In this document: positions 1 through 8,151 of the stretch, in pieces
Layout: every line of letters begins with the position of its first letter
How positions within the stretch are numbered: position 1 is the first letter of the stretch
Source of the DNA: Sphaerotilus sulfidivorans
GTDB lineage: Bacteria > Pseudomonadota > Gammaproteobacteria > Burkholderiales > Burkholderiaceae_C
Assembly: GCF_013426975.1 (NCBI RefSeq)
Contig: NZ_JACCPY010000006.1
Span: forward strand, 1-64,000
Direction of reading: 5' to 3'
Length of the DNA stretch: 64,000 bases
Translations under genes and position numbers: made by a program
Notes under the pieces: generated by a model
Databases searched by the model: none
Told to the model about the DNA's origin: nothing
What the model saw: only the letters and a program-made list of their open reading frames with translations

Positions 1-1484
1 TGGGAGATGCGCAGCGCAAGGCAGGGCAAGGCGGACAGGCGCTGGAGGCGTACCGGGAGAGCCTGGGCCTGAGGCAGCAGTTGCGAGAGGTGCTGGGAGA
101 CAGCCCGCAGGTGCTGAGGGATCTGTCAGTCTCGCTCAACAAACTGGGAGATGCGCAGCGCGAGGCGGGGCAAGATGCACAGGCGCTGGAAGCGTACCGG
201 GAGAGCCTGGGCCTGAGGCAGCAGTTGCGAGAGGTGCTGGGAGACAGCCCGCAGGTGCTGAGGGATCTGTCGATCTCGCTGGACAAGCTGGGAGATGCGC
301 AGCGCAAGGCAGGGCAAGGCGGACAGGCGCTGGAGGCGTACCGGGAGAGCCTGGGCCTGAGGCAGCAGTTGCGAGAGGTGCTGGGAGACAGCCCGCAGGT
401 GCTGAGGGATCTGTCGATCTCGCTGGACAGGCTGGGAGATGCGCAGCGCGAGGCGGGGCAAGGCGGACAGGCGCTGGAGGCGTACCGGGAGAGCCTGGGC
501 CTGAGGCAGCAGTTGCGAGAGGCGCTGGGAGACAGCCCGCAGGTGCTGAGGGATCTGTCGATCTCGCTGGACAGGCTGGGAGATGCGCAGCTTGCGGCGG
601 GGCAAGGTGCACAGGCGCTGGAGGCGTACCGGGAGAGCCTGGGGCTGAGGCGGCAGTTGCGCGAGGCGCTGGGAGACAGCCCGCAGGTGCTGAGGGATCT
701 ATCGATCTCGCTGGACAGGCTGGGCGATGCGCAGCGCGAGGCGGTGCAAGGTGCGCAGGCGCTGGAGGCGTACCGGGAGAGCCTGGGGCTGAGGCGGCAG
801 TTGCGCGAGGCGCTGGGAGACAGCCCGCAGGTGCTGAGGGATTTGTCGATCTCGCTGGAAAAGCTGGGAGATGCGCAGCTTGAGGCGGGGCAAGGCGGAC
901 AGGCGCTGGAGGCGTACCGGGAGAGCCTGGGGCTGAGGCGGCAGTTGCGCGAGGCGCTGGGAGACAGCCCGCAGGTGCTGAGGGATCTGTCGGTCGTGAT
1001 CAGCAAGCTGGGCGATGCGCAGCGCGAGGTGGGGCAAGGCGGACAGGCGCTGGAGGCGTGCCGAGAGAGTCTGGGGCTGATGCGGCAGCTGCGCGAGGCG
1101 CTGGGAGACAGTCCGCAGGTGCTGAGGGATCTATCGATCTCGCTGGACAGGCTGGGCGATGCGCAGCGCGAGGCGGTGCAAGGTGCGCAGGCGCTGGAGG
1201 CGTACCGGGAGAGCCTGGGGCTGAGGCGGCAGCTGCGCGAGGCGCTGGGAGACAGTCCGCAGGTGCTGGATGACCTGGCCGTCTCGCTGGAGCGGCTGGC
1301 CGGGGTCGAGCCGAATCGGCAGCAACGCGTTGTCTTGCGAGACGAAGCATTGGCGTGGCGGCAGCGGCTGGTCGATGGGTGTCCGGACCCGCTGGCCCAG
1401 TCGCGGTACCGCCAGCGGCTGGAGGCGGCGAGGCGACTTTTCGAATCCGACCGGCCGCTGGGCGACAATCCGGGGTCGGTTTGA
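1..1484 (+). CDS. TPR-like tandem-repeat protein, 5' partial
   Basis: The reading frame is already open at the left edge (first whole codon at base 3), so the N-terminus lies outside the window. From base 81 it consists of eight consecutive 48-residue units (144 bp each, starting at 81, 225, 369, 513, 657, 801, 945 and 1089), then a ninth that diverges after about 25 residues and a unique Arg-rich C-terminal tail. Each unit reads roughly REALGDSPQVLRDLS, LDRLGDAQ, QALEAYRESLGL. The A-Y and L-G-D-A spacing resembles TPR helices of the kind found in bacterial NB-ARC or CHAT-associated scaffolds. That points to a protein-protein interaction solenoid; the effector domain, if any, is upstream. The units are nearly identical at DNA level, so copy number probably varies between strains. 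It ends 16 bases before thrC. Confidence 0.8.
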   Translation, partial: GDAQRKAGQGGQALEAYRESLGLRQQLREVLGDSPQVLRDLSVSLNKLGDAQREAGQDAQALEAYRESLGLRQQLREVLGDSPQVLRDLSISLDKLGDAQRKAGQGGQALEAYRESLGLRQQLREVLGDSPQVLRDLSISLDRLGDAQREAGQGGQALEAYRESLGLRQQLREALGDSPQVLRDLSISLDRLGDAQLAAGQGAQALEAYRESLGLRRQLREALGDSPQVLRDLSISLDRLGDAQREAVQGAQALEAYRESLGLRRQLREALGDSPQVLRDLSISLEKLGDAQLEAGQGGQALEAYRESLGLRRQLREALGDSPQVLRDLSVVISKLGDAQREVGQGGQALEACRESLGLMRQLREALGDSPQVLRDLSISLDRLGDAQREAVQGAQALEAYRESLGLRRQLREALGDSPQVLDDLAVSLERLAGVEPNRQQRVVLRDEALAWRQRLVDGCPDPLAQSRYRQRLEAARRLFESDRPLGDNPGSV

Positions 1485-1500
1485 AGAATCCAGCGTACCC

Positions 1501-2919
1501 ATGAAATACATCAGCACCCGAGGCGACCAGACCCCCCGCCGTTTCTGCGAGATCCTGCTGGAGGGCCTGGCGCCCGATGGCGGCCTGTACCTGCCGGTCA
1601 GCTACCCCGTGATCGACGCGGCCAAGCTGGCGCGCTGGCGCGGCCTGTCGTATGCCGAACTGGCCTTCGAGATCCTGTCGCTCTACATCGACGACATCCC
1701 GCCGCTGGACCTGAAGGCGCTGGTCGACAGGACCTACACGGCCGAGGTCTTCGGCACCGCCGCGATCACGCCGCTCACCGCGCTGGAACCGGGCCTGTGC
1801 CTGGAGGGCCTGTCCAACGGCCCGACGCTCGCCTTCAAGGACATGGCGATGCAGCTGCTGGGCAACCTGTTCGAGTACGAGCTGGGCCGCCGCGGCGAGC
1901 AGCTCAACATCCTCGGCGCCACCTCGGGCGACACCGGCAGCGCGGCCGAGTACGCGATGCGCGGCAAGAAGGGCGTGCGCGTGTTCATGCTGAGCCCGCA
2001 CGGCCGCATGAGCCCGTTCCAGCAGGCGCAGATGTTCAGCCTGCAGGACGAGAACATCCACAACCTGGCGGTCGAGGGCGTGTTCGACGACGCGCAGGAC
2101 ATCGTCAAGGCGGTCTCCAACGACCTCGAGTTCAAGCGCGCCTACCGCATCGGCACCGTCAACTCGATCAACTGGGCGCGCCTGCTGGCCCAGGTCGTCT
2201 ACTACTTCGCCGGCTACTTCCAGGCGACGAAGAGCAATGACGAGCAGGTCAGCTTCACCGTGCCGTCGGGCAACTTCGGCAATGTCTGCGCCGGCCATGT
2301 CGCGCGGCAGATGGGCCTGCCGGTCAAGCACCTGGTCGTCGCCACCAACGAGAACAACGTGCTGGAGGAGTTCTTCCGCACCGGCACCTACCGCGTGCGC
2401 GCCAGCAGCGAGACCTACGAGACCTCGAGCCCGTCGATGGACATCTCGAAGGCCTCGAACTTCGAGCGCTTCATCTGCGATCTGGTCGGCCGCGACGGCG
2501 CGCGCACCAAGGCGCTGTTCCATGACGCGATCGTCGGCGAGGGCGCCTTCACGCTGACCGCCGAGGAATTCGCGCGCGTGGCCGGCTACGGCTTCCAGGC
2601 CGGCCGCTCGACCCATGCCGACCGCCTGGCGACGATCCGCGCCACCTTTGAAGGCCAGGGCGTGCTGATCGACACCCACACCGCCGACGGCGTGAAGGTC
2701 GCGCGCGAGCTGTGCGAGGACGGCGTGCCGATGATCGTGCTGGAGACCGCGCTGCCGGCCAAGTTCGAAGGCACGATCGCCGAGGCGCTGGGCTCGGAGG
2801 TCAAGGCGCCGCGTCCGGCCGCGCTGGCCGATCTGGAGTCGCGTCCGAAGCGCTTCCAGGTGGTGCCGGCCGACACGCAGGTCGTCAAGCAGTACATCCG
2901 CGACCACGTGCCGCTCTGA
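1501..2919 (+). CDS. thrC: Threonine synthase
   Basis: Pyridoxal-phosphate enzyme converting O-phosphohomoserine to threonine in the cytoplasm, the last step of threonine synthesis. The 472-residue product has the family's N-terminal phosphohomoserine-site signature (YISTRGD, PDGGLYLP). The PLP lysine lies in TLAFKDMA near residue 113, and a glycine-rich cofactor loop is seen in ATSGDTGSA. Length fits the long (fungal/proteobacterial) threonine synthase class. I chose ATG 1501 because it gives the usual MKYISTRG start; the frame stays open further upstream only as an overlap with the repeat gene. In many Burkholderiales hom lies directly upstream of thrC, whereas here the repeat protein does. 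mobB follows after 20 bases. Confidence 0.97.
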   Translation: MKYISTRGDQTPRRFCEILLEGLAPDGGLYLPVSYPVIDAAKLARWRGLSYAELAFEILSLYIDDIPPLDLKALVDRTYTAEVFGTAAITPLTALEPGLCLEGLSNGPTLAFKDMAMQLLGNLFEYELGRRGEQLNILGATSGDTGSAAEYAMRGKKGVRVFMLSPHGRMSPFQQAQMFSLQDENIHNLAVEGVFDDAQDIVKAVSNDLEFKRAYRIGTVNSINWARLLAQVVYYFAGYFQATKSNDEQVSFTVPSGNFGNVCAGHVARQMGLPVKHLVVATNENNVLEEFFRTGTYRVRASSETYETSSPSMDISKASNFERFICDLVGRDGARTKALFHDAIVGEGAFTLTAEEFARVAGYGFQAGRSTHADRLATIRATFEGQGVLIDTHTADGVKVARELCEDGVPMIVLETALPAKFEGTIAEALGSEVKAPRPAALADLESRPKRFQVVPADTQVVKQYIRDHVPL

Positions 2920-2939
2920 GCGGCAAGGCCCGGCCCGCG

Positions 2940-3506
2940 ATGCAGGTCATCGGACTGTGCGGGAGCTCGAACTCCGGCAAGACCACGCTGGCCGAGAAGC
3001 TCATCCGTGCGCTGAAGGCGCGCGGCTGCCGCGTCTCGGTCGTCAAGCATGCGCACAAGCGCTTCGACATCGACCGTCCCGGCAAGGACAGCTTCCGCCA
3101 CCGCGAGGCCGGCGCCTTCGAGGTGCTGGTCGCCAACGGCCACCGGCTGGCGCTGATGCGCGAGTTCGAGACCGAGGCCGAGCTCTCGGTGCACCAGATG
3201 CTGGCCGAGCTGAGCGACCTCTCGGCGCTCGGCCTGGAGCACTGGGTGCTGGTCGAGGGCTTCAAGCACGCCGACCTGCCCAAGATCGAGGTCTGGCGCG
3301 CCGCGCATGGCGCGCGGCCGCTGTATCCGGACGACCCGTTCGTCGTCGCGCTGGCGGTGCCTGCCGCCGACGCGCTGCCCCATGCCTGCGGCCTGCCGCG
3401 CTTCGACCTCGACGAGGCCGAGGCCGGGGCGCTGGCCGATTTCCTTCGCAGCGATCCTTCCCGCTATGAGTACCACGCCCCCGTTCCCGACTTCGGTTCC
3501 CGCTGA
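2940..3506 (+). CDS. mobB: Molybdopterin-guanine dinucleotide biosynthesis protein B
   Basis: A 188-residue GTP-binding adaptor that assists MobA in attaching GMP to molybdopterin. The P-loop GSSNSGKT sits at the N-terminus after the first strand (IGLCG). The following VVKHAHKRFDID segment with its conserved KH..H is the MobB signature, and VEGFKHADLPKIEV is the typical central motif. ATG 2940 puts the P-loop within the first 20 residues, as in the family. Its end overlaps the start of moeA by 41 bases. mobA is not in the window. Confidence 0.95.
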   Translation: MQVIGLCGSSNSGKTTLAEKLIRALKARGCRVSVVKHAHKRFDIDRPGKDSFRHREAGAFEVLVANGHRLALMREFETEAELSVHQMLAELSDLSALGLEHWVLVEGFKHADLPKIEVWRAAHGARPLYPDDPFVVALAVPAADALPHACGLPRFDLDEAEAGALADFLRSDPSRYEYHAPVPDFGSR

Positions 3507-4764
3507 GGCGCCGCGCCGCGCCGCGCTGCGCAGTCTCGACGAGGCGCTCGCGGCCCTGCTGGCGGACCTGGCGCCGGTCTGCGCCGCCGCGCCCGAGACC
3601 GTGCCGACCGCCGAGGCGCTCGGCCGCGTGCTGGCCGCCGATGTCGTCTCGCTGCTGGACGTGCCGCCGGCCGACAACACCTCGATGGACGGCTACGCGA
3701 TGCGCGCCGCCGACGTGCCGCGCGAGGGCGCGGTGCTGCCGGTGTCGCAGCGCATCCCGGCCGGCGTGGTCGGCGAGCCGCTGCAGCCCGGCACCGCCGC
3801 GCGCATCTTCACCGGCGCGCAGGTGCCGGCAGGCGCCGATGCGGTGGTGATGCAGGAGGTCTGCGAGGCGCTGCCCGACGGCACGGTGCGCGTGAACCAG
3901 GTGCCGGCGCCGGGCCAGTGGGTGCGCCGTCGCGCCGAGGATGTCGCGCGCGGCGCGGTGGTGCTGGCCGCCGGCACCCGGCTGACGCCGGCGGCGCTGG
4001 GCCTGGCCGCCTCGGTGGGCGCCGCCACGCTGGCGGTGGCACGCCGGCCCCGCGTGGCGGTCTTCTCGACCGGCGACGAGCTGGTGATGCCGGGCGAGGT
4101 CGCCCCTGAGGCGATGCGCCCGGGCGCGATCTACAACTCCAACCGCTACACGCTGCGCGGCCTGCTGCAGGCGCTGGGCTGCGAGGTCGACGACCTCGGC
4201 ATCGTGCCCGACCGTCGCGAGGCCACCCGCGCGGCGCTGCGCGAGGCGGCGGCCGGCCATGACCTGATCGTCACCTCCGGCGGCGTCTCCGCCGGCGAGG
4301 AGGATCACCTCAAGCCCGCGGTCGAGGCCGAGGGCCGCCTGTCGCTGTGGCAGGTGGCGATGAAGCCGGGCAAGCCGCTGGCCTTCGGTGCGGTGCGCCG
4401 CCCCGAAGGCGCCGGCGAGGCCGCCTTCATCGGCCTGCCCGGCAATCCGGTGTCGGTCTTCGTGACCTTCCTGCTGACGGTGCGCCCGCTGCTGCTGGCG
4501 CTGCAGGGCGTGCCCGCCGCCCAGGCCACGCGCCTGCCGGCGCTGCCGCTGCCCGCCGGCTTCGACTGGCCCCGGCCCGACCGCCGGCGCGAGTTCGTGC
4601 GCGCCCGCGTGGGCGACGACGGCCGCGTGCTGCTGTTCCCGAACCAGAGCTCGGGCGTGCTGACCTCGGCGGTCTGGGCCGAGGGCCTGGTCGACATCGC
4701 CGCCGGCCAGGCGATCACGGCGGGCGAGACGGTGCGCTTCATCCCGCTGGCCGCGCTGAACTGA
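3466..4764 (+). CDS. moeA: Molybdopterin molybdenumtransferase MoeA
   Basis: MoeA inserts molybdate into adenylated molybdopterin to form active molybdenum cofactor. The 432-residue product shows the MoeA hallmarks in order: NTSMDGYAMRAADV near residue 70, FTGAQVPAGADAVVMQE, FSTGDELV, TSGGVSAGEEDHLKP and GLPGNPVSVFVTF. ATG 3466 lies inside the 3' end of mobB. The upstream extension of the frame reads as Arg-rich shadow sequence and was discarded. It sits in an operon with mobB before it and moaD 31 bases after. Confidence 0.96.
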   Translation: MSTTPPFPTSVPAEAPRRAALRSLDEALAALLADLAPVCAAAPETVPTAEALGRVLAADVVSLLDVPPADNTSMDGYAMRAADVPREGAVLPVSQRIPAGVVGEPLQPGTAARIFTGAQVPAGADAVVMQEVCEALPDGTVRVNQVPAPGQWVRRRAEDVARGAVVLAAGTRLTPAALGLAASVGAATLAVARRPRVAVFSTGDELVMPGEVAPEAMRPGAIYNSNRYTLRGLLQALGCEVDDLGIVPDRREATRAALREAAAGHDLIVTSGGVSAGEEDHLKPAVEAEGRLSLWQVAMKPGKPLAFGAVRRPEGAGEAAFIGLPGNPVSVFVTFLLTVRPLLLALQGVPAAQATRLPALPLPAGFDWPRPDRRREFVRARVGDDGRVLLFPNQSSGVLTSAVWAEGLVDIAAGQAITAGETVRFIPLAALN

Positions 4765-4795
4765 GCCGGACCGACCGATCCCGGAGACAAGAACG

Positions 4796-5056
4796 ATGAC
4801 GATCCAGATCCGCTATTTCGCCTCGCTGCGCGAGGCCCTGGGCGCCGGCGAGACGCTGGCACTCGAGCCGGGCGCGCCGGCGCTGACGGTCGGCGCGCTG
4901 CGCGAGCAGCTGATCGCGCGTGGCGGCGCGCATGCCGAGGTGCTGGCGCGCGGCCGCGCCCTGCGCGCCGCGCTGAACCAGACCATGTGCGCCGAGACCG
5001 CCGAGATCGCCGACGGCGCCGAGGTGGCCTTCTTCCCGCCGGTCACCGGAGGCTGA
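4796..5056 (+). CDS. moaD: Molybdopterin synthase small subunit MoaD
   Basis: An 86-residue ubiquitin-fold sulfur carrier whose C-terminal Gly-Gly (PPVTGG) is thiocarboxylated and supplies sulfur to MoaE. IQIRYFASLREALG is the typical MoaD N-terminus and EVAFFPPVTGG the typical end. A purine-rich ribosome site (GGAGACAAG) precedes ATG 4796. moaE begins four bases after the stop, so the two synthase subunits should be co-translated. Confidence 0.96.
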   Translation: MTIQIRYFASLREALGAGETLALEPGAPALTVGALREQLIARGGAHAEVLARGRALRAALNQTMCAETAEIADGAEVAFFPPVTGG

Positions 5057-5060
5057 GGCG

Positions 5061-5585
5061 ATGAGCTCGACGACGCCCGCGCGCCCGCGCGTCTCCATCC
5101 AGACGGAGGACTTCGACCTCTCCGCCGAGGTCGCCGCGCTGCGGGCCGGCGACGGCGCGGTCGGCGCGGTCACCACCTTCATCGGCACGGTGCGCGACCG
5201 CCACGCCGGCCAGCCCGACCCGGACAGCGCCTTGATCAGCGCGATGGAGCTCGAGCACTATCCCGGCATGACCGAGCGCGCCATCGAGGCGATGATCGAC
5301 GAGGCGCTGCGCCGCTTCGACATCCGCGCCGCGCGGGTGGTGCACCGCGTCGGCCCGCTGGCCATCGGCGACCAGATCGTGCTGGTGGCGGTCAGCTCGA
5401 TGCACCGCGGCGAATCCTTCCAGGCCTGCGAGTTCCTGATGGACTGGCTCAAGTCCGAGGCGCCGTTCTGGAAGAAGGAGACGACGCCCGAGGGTGCTCG
5501 CTGGGTCGACGCGCGCGTCAGCGACGAGCGGGCGCTGGCGCGCTGGGGCATCGCCAGCACGAACGCCTCGGTGCCCGCGCCGTGA
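5061..5585 (+). CDS. moaE: Molybdopterin synthase catalytic subunit MoaE
   Basis: Large subunit of molybdopterin synthase, which converts precursor Z (cPMP) to molybdopterin using MoaD thiocarboxylate. The 174-residue product contains the family motifs VGAVTTFIGTVRD, LEHYPGM, VHRVGPLAIGDQIVLVAV and the active-site stretch DWLKSEAPFWKKE with its conserved lysines. It is slightly longer than E. coli MoaE because of an N-terminal lead. Its TGA overlaps the GTG of crcB in a GTGA tetramer. Confidence 0.96.
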   Translation: MSSTTPARPRVSIQTEDFDLSAEVAALRAGDGAVGAVTTFIGTVRDRHAGQPDPDSALISAMELEHYPGMTERAIEAMIDEALRRFDIRAARVVHRVGPLAIGDQIVLVAVSSMHRGESFQACEFLMDWLKSEAPFWKKETTPEGARWVDARVSDERALARWGIASTNASVPAP

Positions 5586-5986
5586 GCCTGGCCGCGGTCG
5601 CGCTCCAGGCCGGCGCGGTCGCGCTCGGTGCTGCGCTGGGCGCGATCCTGCGCTGGCAGGCCTCGCTGCGGCTCGGCTTCGTCGTCGCCGGCTTTCCGCT
5701 GGGCACGCTCCTGGTCAACCTGGTCGGCGGCTTCCTGATCGGCCTGGCCCTGGTCTGGTTTCGTCTTCATCCAGAAGCTACTAACAGCCGGCTGTTGATC
5801 GTCACCGGCTTCCTGGGTGGCCTGACCACCTTCTCGTCCTTCTCGGGCGAGTCCCTGCTGCTGCTGCAGGCGGGGCAGGTGCCGCTGGCGCTGGCGCACA
5901 GCGCGGCGCACCTGCTGGGCGCGCTGGCGGCGGTGGCGCTGGGCTGGTGGCTGGGGCAGGCCATGCTGGGCGGGCCTGTCGCCTAG
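5582..5986 (+). CDS. crcB: Fluoride efflux channel CrcB/Fluc
   Basis: A 134-residue small membrane protein with four hydrophobic helices that dimerises to export fluoride. Family motifs visible: GAALGAILRW in helix 1, TLLVNLVGGFLIG in helix 2, and GFLGGLTTFSSFSGE in helix 3, which holds the Phe/Thr-Ser residues lining the fluoride path. The GTG start at 5582 overlaps the moaE stop, so it is probably translated from the Moco transcript. I see no fluoride riboswitch ahead of it, and with no gap there is no room for one. Confidence 0.93.
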   Translation: MSLAAVALQAGAVALGAALGAILRWQASLRLGFVVAGFPLGTLLVNLVGGFLIGLALVWFRLHPEATNSRLLIVTGFLGGLTTFSSFSGESLLLLQAGQVPLALAHSAAHLLGALAAVALGWWLGQAMLGGPVA

Positions 5987-6050
5987 GAGTCAAGCCGGCC
6001 GATGGTCGACCCGCAGACTTCAGGCCTTGTCTACCCCCGGAGCCTTGCCC

Positions 6051-7031
6051 ATGCGCGCCCTGATCTGCGATGCCTACGGTCCGATCGATCAACTGCAGGT
6101 GCGTGACGTGCCTGTGCCCGAGCCGGGCCCCGGCGAGGTGCGCATCCGGGTCGAGGCGGCGGCGGTGAACTTTCCCGATGCGCTGATCGTGCAGGGCCTG
6201 TATCAGGTCAAGCCGGTGCTGCCGTTCTCGCCGGGGGCGGAGCTGGCCGGCGTGGTGGAGGCGGTGGGCGAGGGCGTGCGCCATGTTCAGCCCGGTCAGC
6301 GGGTCATCGGCTTCTGCGGCCACGGGGCCTTCGCCGAGCAGGCGGTGGTGTCGGCCCTGCAGCTCATGCCCCTGCCCGACGGCATGGACATGGACACCGG
6401 CGCCGCACTGGTGCTGACCTACGGCACCTCGCTGCATGCGCTCAAGGACGTGGGCCGGCTGCAGGCGGGTGAGACGCTGCTGGTGCTGGGGGCTGCGGGT
6501 GGCGTGGGCCTGGCCGCCATCGAGATCGCCAGGCAGATCGGCGCCAGGGTCATCGCCGCTGCATCGAGCCAGCACAAGCTCGACCTGTGCCGCACCGTCG
6601 GTGCGGACGAATGCATCAACTACTTCACCGAGAACCTTCGCCAGCGCCTGGACACGCTGACGGGCGGGCAGGGCGTGCAGATGGTGTACGACCCGGTCGG
6701 CGGCGACTACACGGAGCATGCCCTGCGCGCGACGGCGTGGCGCGGCCGCTATCTGGTGGTGGGCTTCGCTGCGGGCACGATTCCGAAAGTGCCGCTCAAC
6801 CTGGCGCTGCTCAAGGAGCGGGCGATCCTGGGCGTGTTCTGGGGCGAGGCGGTACGGCGCGATCCGGCCGCCCATCTGGCGAACATGCAGCAGCTGGCCA
6901 CCTGGTTTGCCGAGGGGCGCATCCGGCCGGTGATCAGCGAGCGGGTCGGGCTGGAAGGTGCCCGCGATGCAATCGCGCGCATGGCCGCGCGCCAGGTGCT
7001 CGGCAAGGTGGTGGTCCGGCCGCAGCAATGA
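6051..7031 (+). CDS. Zinc-independent quinone oxidoreductase (QOR/MDR family)
   Basis: A 326-residue medium-chain dehydrogenase/reductase, probably NADPH-dependent and acting on quinones or enones. The N-terminal GroES-like fold carries PGPGEVRIRVEAAAVNFPDALI. The Rossmann motif is LVLGAAGGVGLAAIEIA near residue 150, followed by a VYDPVGG strand. Catalytic zinc ligands of the alcohol dehydrogenases are absent, as expected for QOR. ATG 6051 is preferred to an upstream TTG at 6027 because MRALICDAYG is the usual beginning. Its TGA (7029-7031) overlaps a possible ATG for dut. Confidence 0.9.
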   Translation: MRALICDAYGPIDQLQVRDVPVPEPGPGEVRIRVEAAAVNFPDALIVQGLYQVKPVLPFSPGAELAGVVEAVGEGVRHVQPGQRVIGFCGHGAFAEQAVVSALQLMPLPDGMDMDTGAALVLTYGTSLHALKDVGRLQAGETLLVLGAAGGVGLAAIEIARQIGARVIAAASSQHKLDLCRTVGADECINYFTENLRQRLDTLTGGQGVQMVYDPVGGDYTEHALRATAWRGRYLVVGFAAGTIPKVPLNLALLKERAILGVFWGEAVRRDPAAHLANMQQLATWFAEGRIRPVISERVGLEGARDAIARMAARQVLGKVVVRPQQ

Positions 7032-7051
7032 GCCCGGCGATAATCCGCCGG

Positions 7052-7552
7052 ATGAATGCTTCCTCCGCCCACACCTTCGCCCCCGAGATCGAGGTCCGCA
7101 TCCTCGACGAGCGCCTGCACGCCTGGGGCCTGCCGCGCTACCAGACCGATCTGGCCGCCGGCATCGACCTGATCGCCTGTCTGGATGCGCCGCTGCGCAT
7201 CGAGCCGCAGGCCGCCGCGCAGCTGGTGCCGACCGGCCTGGCGATGCACATGGACTCCGACGCCTTCTTCGCGATGATCGTGGCGCGCTCGGGCCTGGGC
7301 CACAAGAAGGGCCTGGTGCTGGGCAACGGCACCGGCATCATCGACGCCGACTACATGGCCCAGATCTATGTGAGCGTCTGGAACCGCAATCCGGCCGGCG
7401 AGGCCATCGTCATCGAGCCGGGCGACCGCATCGCGCAGCTGCTGTTCGTGCCGGTGGTGCGCCCGCGCCTGAAGGTGGTGGCCGAGTTCAGCGGCGACAG
7501 CGCCCGCGGCCAGGGCGGCTTCGGCTCGACCGGCGTGGCCGCCAAGGGCTGA
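7052..7552 (+). CDS. dut: Deoxyuridine 5'-triphosphate nucleotidohydrolase
   Basis: Trimeric dUTPase that hydrolyses dUTP to dUMP, keeping uracil out of DNA and feeding dTMP synthesis. All five family motifs are present in order: AGIDLIA, ARSGLGHK, GNGTGIIDADYMAQIYV (with the catalytic Asp), PGDRIAQLLF and the C-terminal GQGGFGSTG arm that closes over the substrate. I chose ATG 7052 (166 residues). An in-frame ATG at 7028 overlaps the previous stop as ATGA and would add eight residues. A GATAAT hexamer at 7039-7044, seven bases before 7052, could act as a -10 for a leaderless message. Confidence 0.96.
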   Translation: MNASSAHTFAPEIEVRILDERLHAWGLPRYQTDLAAGIDLIACLDAPLRIEPQAAAQLVPTGLAMHMDSDAFFAMIVARSGLGHKKGLVLGNGTGIIDADYMAQIYVSVWNRNPAGEAIVIEPGDRIAQLLFVPVVRPRLKVVAEFSGDSARGQGGFGSTGVAAKG

Positions 7553-7560
7553 GCACGACC

Positions 7561-8097
7561 TCAGTGCAGCGTGGCGCCGGGCGGGGCCAGATCGGTCAGG
7601 CTGACCGCGCTCTCGCCGCCGACGCCGCCGTTCTCGATCTCCTCGGCGCTGGCCTCGCGCACCGCGTGCACCTTGATCTGCAGCACCAGCGCGATGCCGG
7701 CCAGCGGATGGTTGCCGTCGAGCACCACATGGGTGTCGTAGACCTCGGTGACCGAATAGATCACGTCGGCGGGCAGGTCCGGCGTGGTGCTGCCGGGCGG
7801 CGGTCCCTCGAAGCGCATGCCGACCTCGACATGCTCCGGGAAGATCGCGCGTTCCTCGAAGAACACCAGCTGCGCGTCATAGTCGCCGAAGGCGTGTTCG
7901 GGCTCGAGATGCAGCGTCATCTCGTGGCCTTCGCCCTGGCCGGCCAGGGCTTCCTCGACCTTCGGAAAAAGGTCGTCGCCGCCGACGAGGAATTCGAGCG
8001 GTTCGGCCAGGTCGTCGATGAGCTGGCCATGGGCATCTTCGAGTCGCCAGCTCAGGCTGACGACGCAGGGGGCTTGGATCTGCATGGGCGCAATCAT
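7561..8097 (-). CDS. FKBP-type peptidyl-prolyl isomerase, SlyD-like
   Basis: A 178-residue cytoplasmic FKBP with an IF domain like SlyD/SlpA. Motifs: ISLSWRL-type first strand (VVSLSWRLEDAHG), LEFLVGGDDLFPKVEEAL with the FKBP pocket, and LEPEHAFGDYD at the start of the insert-in-flap domain, then DGNHPLAGIALVLQIKV. The His/Cys-rich metal tail of E. coli SlyD is missing. A second ATG four codons in (8085) gives MQIQAP and is equally possible. It is divergent from the L16 hydroxylase gene and ends eight bases after dut. Confidence 0.9.
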   Translation of the reverse strand: MIAPMQIQAPCVVSLSWRLEDAHGQLIDDLAEPLEFLVGGDDLFPKVEEALAGQGEGHEMTLHLEPEHAFGDYDAQLVFFEERAIFPEHVEVGMRFEGPPPGSTTPDLPADVIYSVTEVYDTHVVLDGNHPLAGIALVLQIKVHAVREASAEEIENGGVGGESAVSLTDLAPPGATLH

Positions 8098-8151
8098 CGC
8101 ATGCCGATCCGCTCAAGGCGTGCGTTCGTCACGCACCGGCACAATGCGCGG

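Noticed and set aside
1-1300. Regular repeats considered as a CRISPR array or satellite
   Set aside because: The 144-bp units abut without spacers and keep one open frame, so they are coding repeats.
1000-2907. 635-codon minus-strand frame opposite thrC and the repeat gene
   Set aside because: It is the mirror of strongly conserved plus-strand genes; the translation is low-complexity Arg/Ala/Gly/His with no domain, as expected in very GC-rich DNA.
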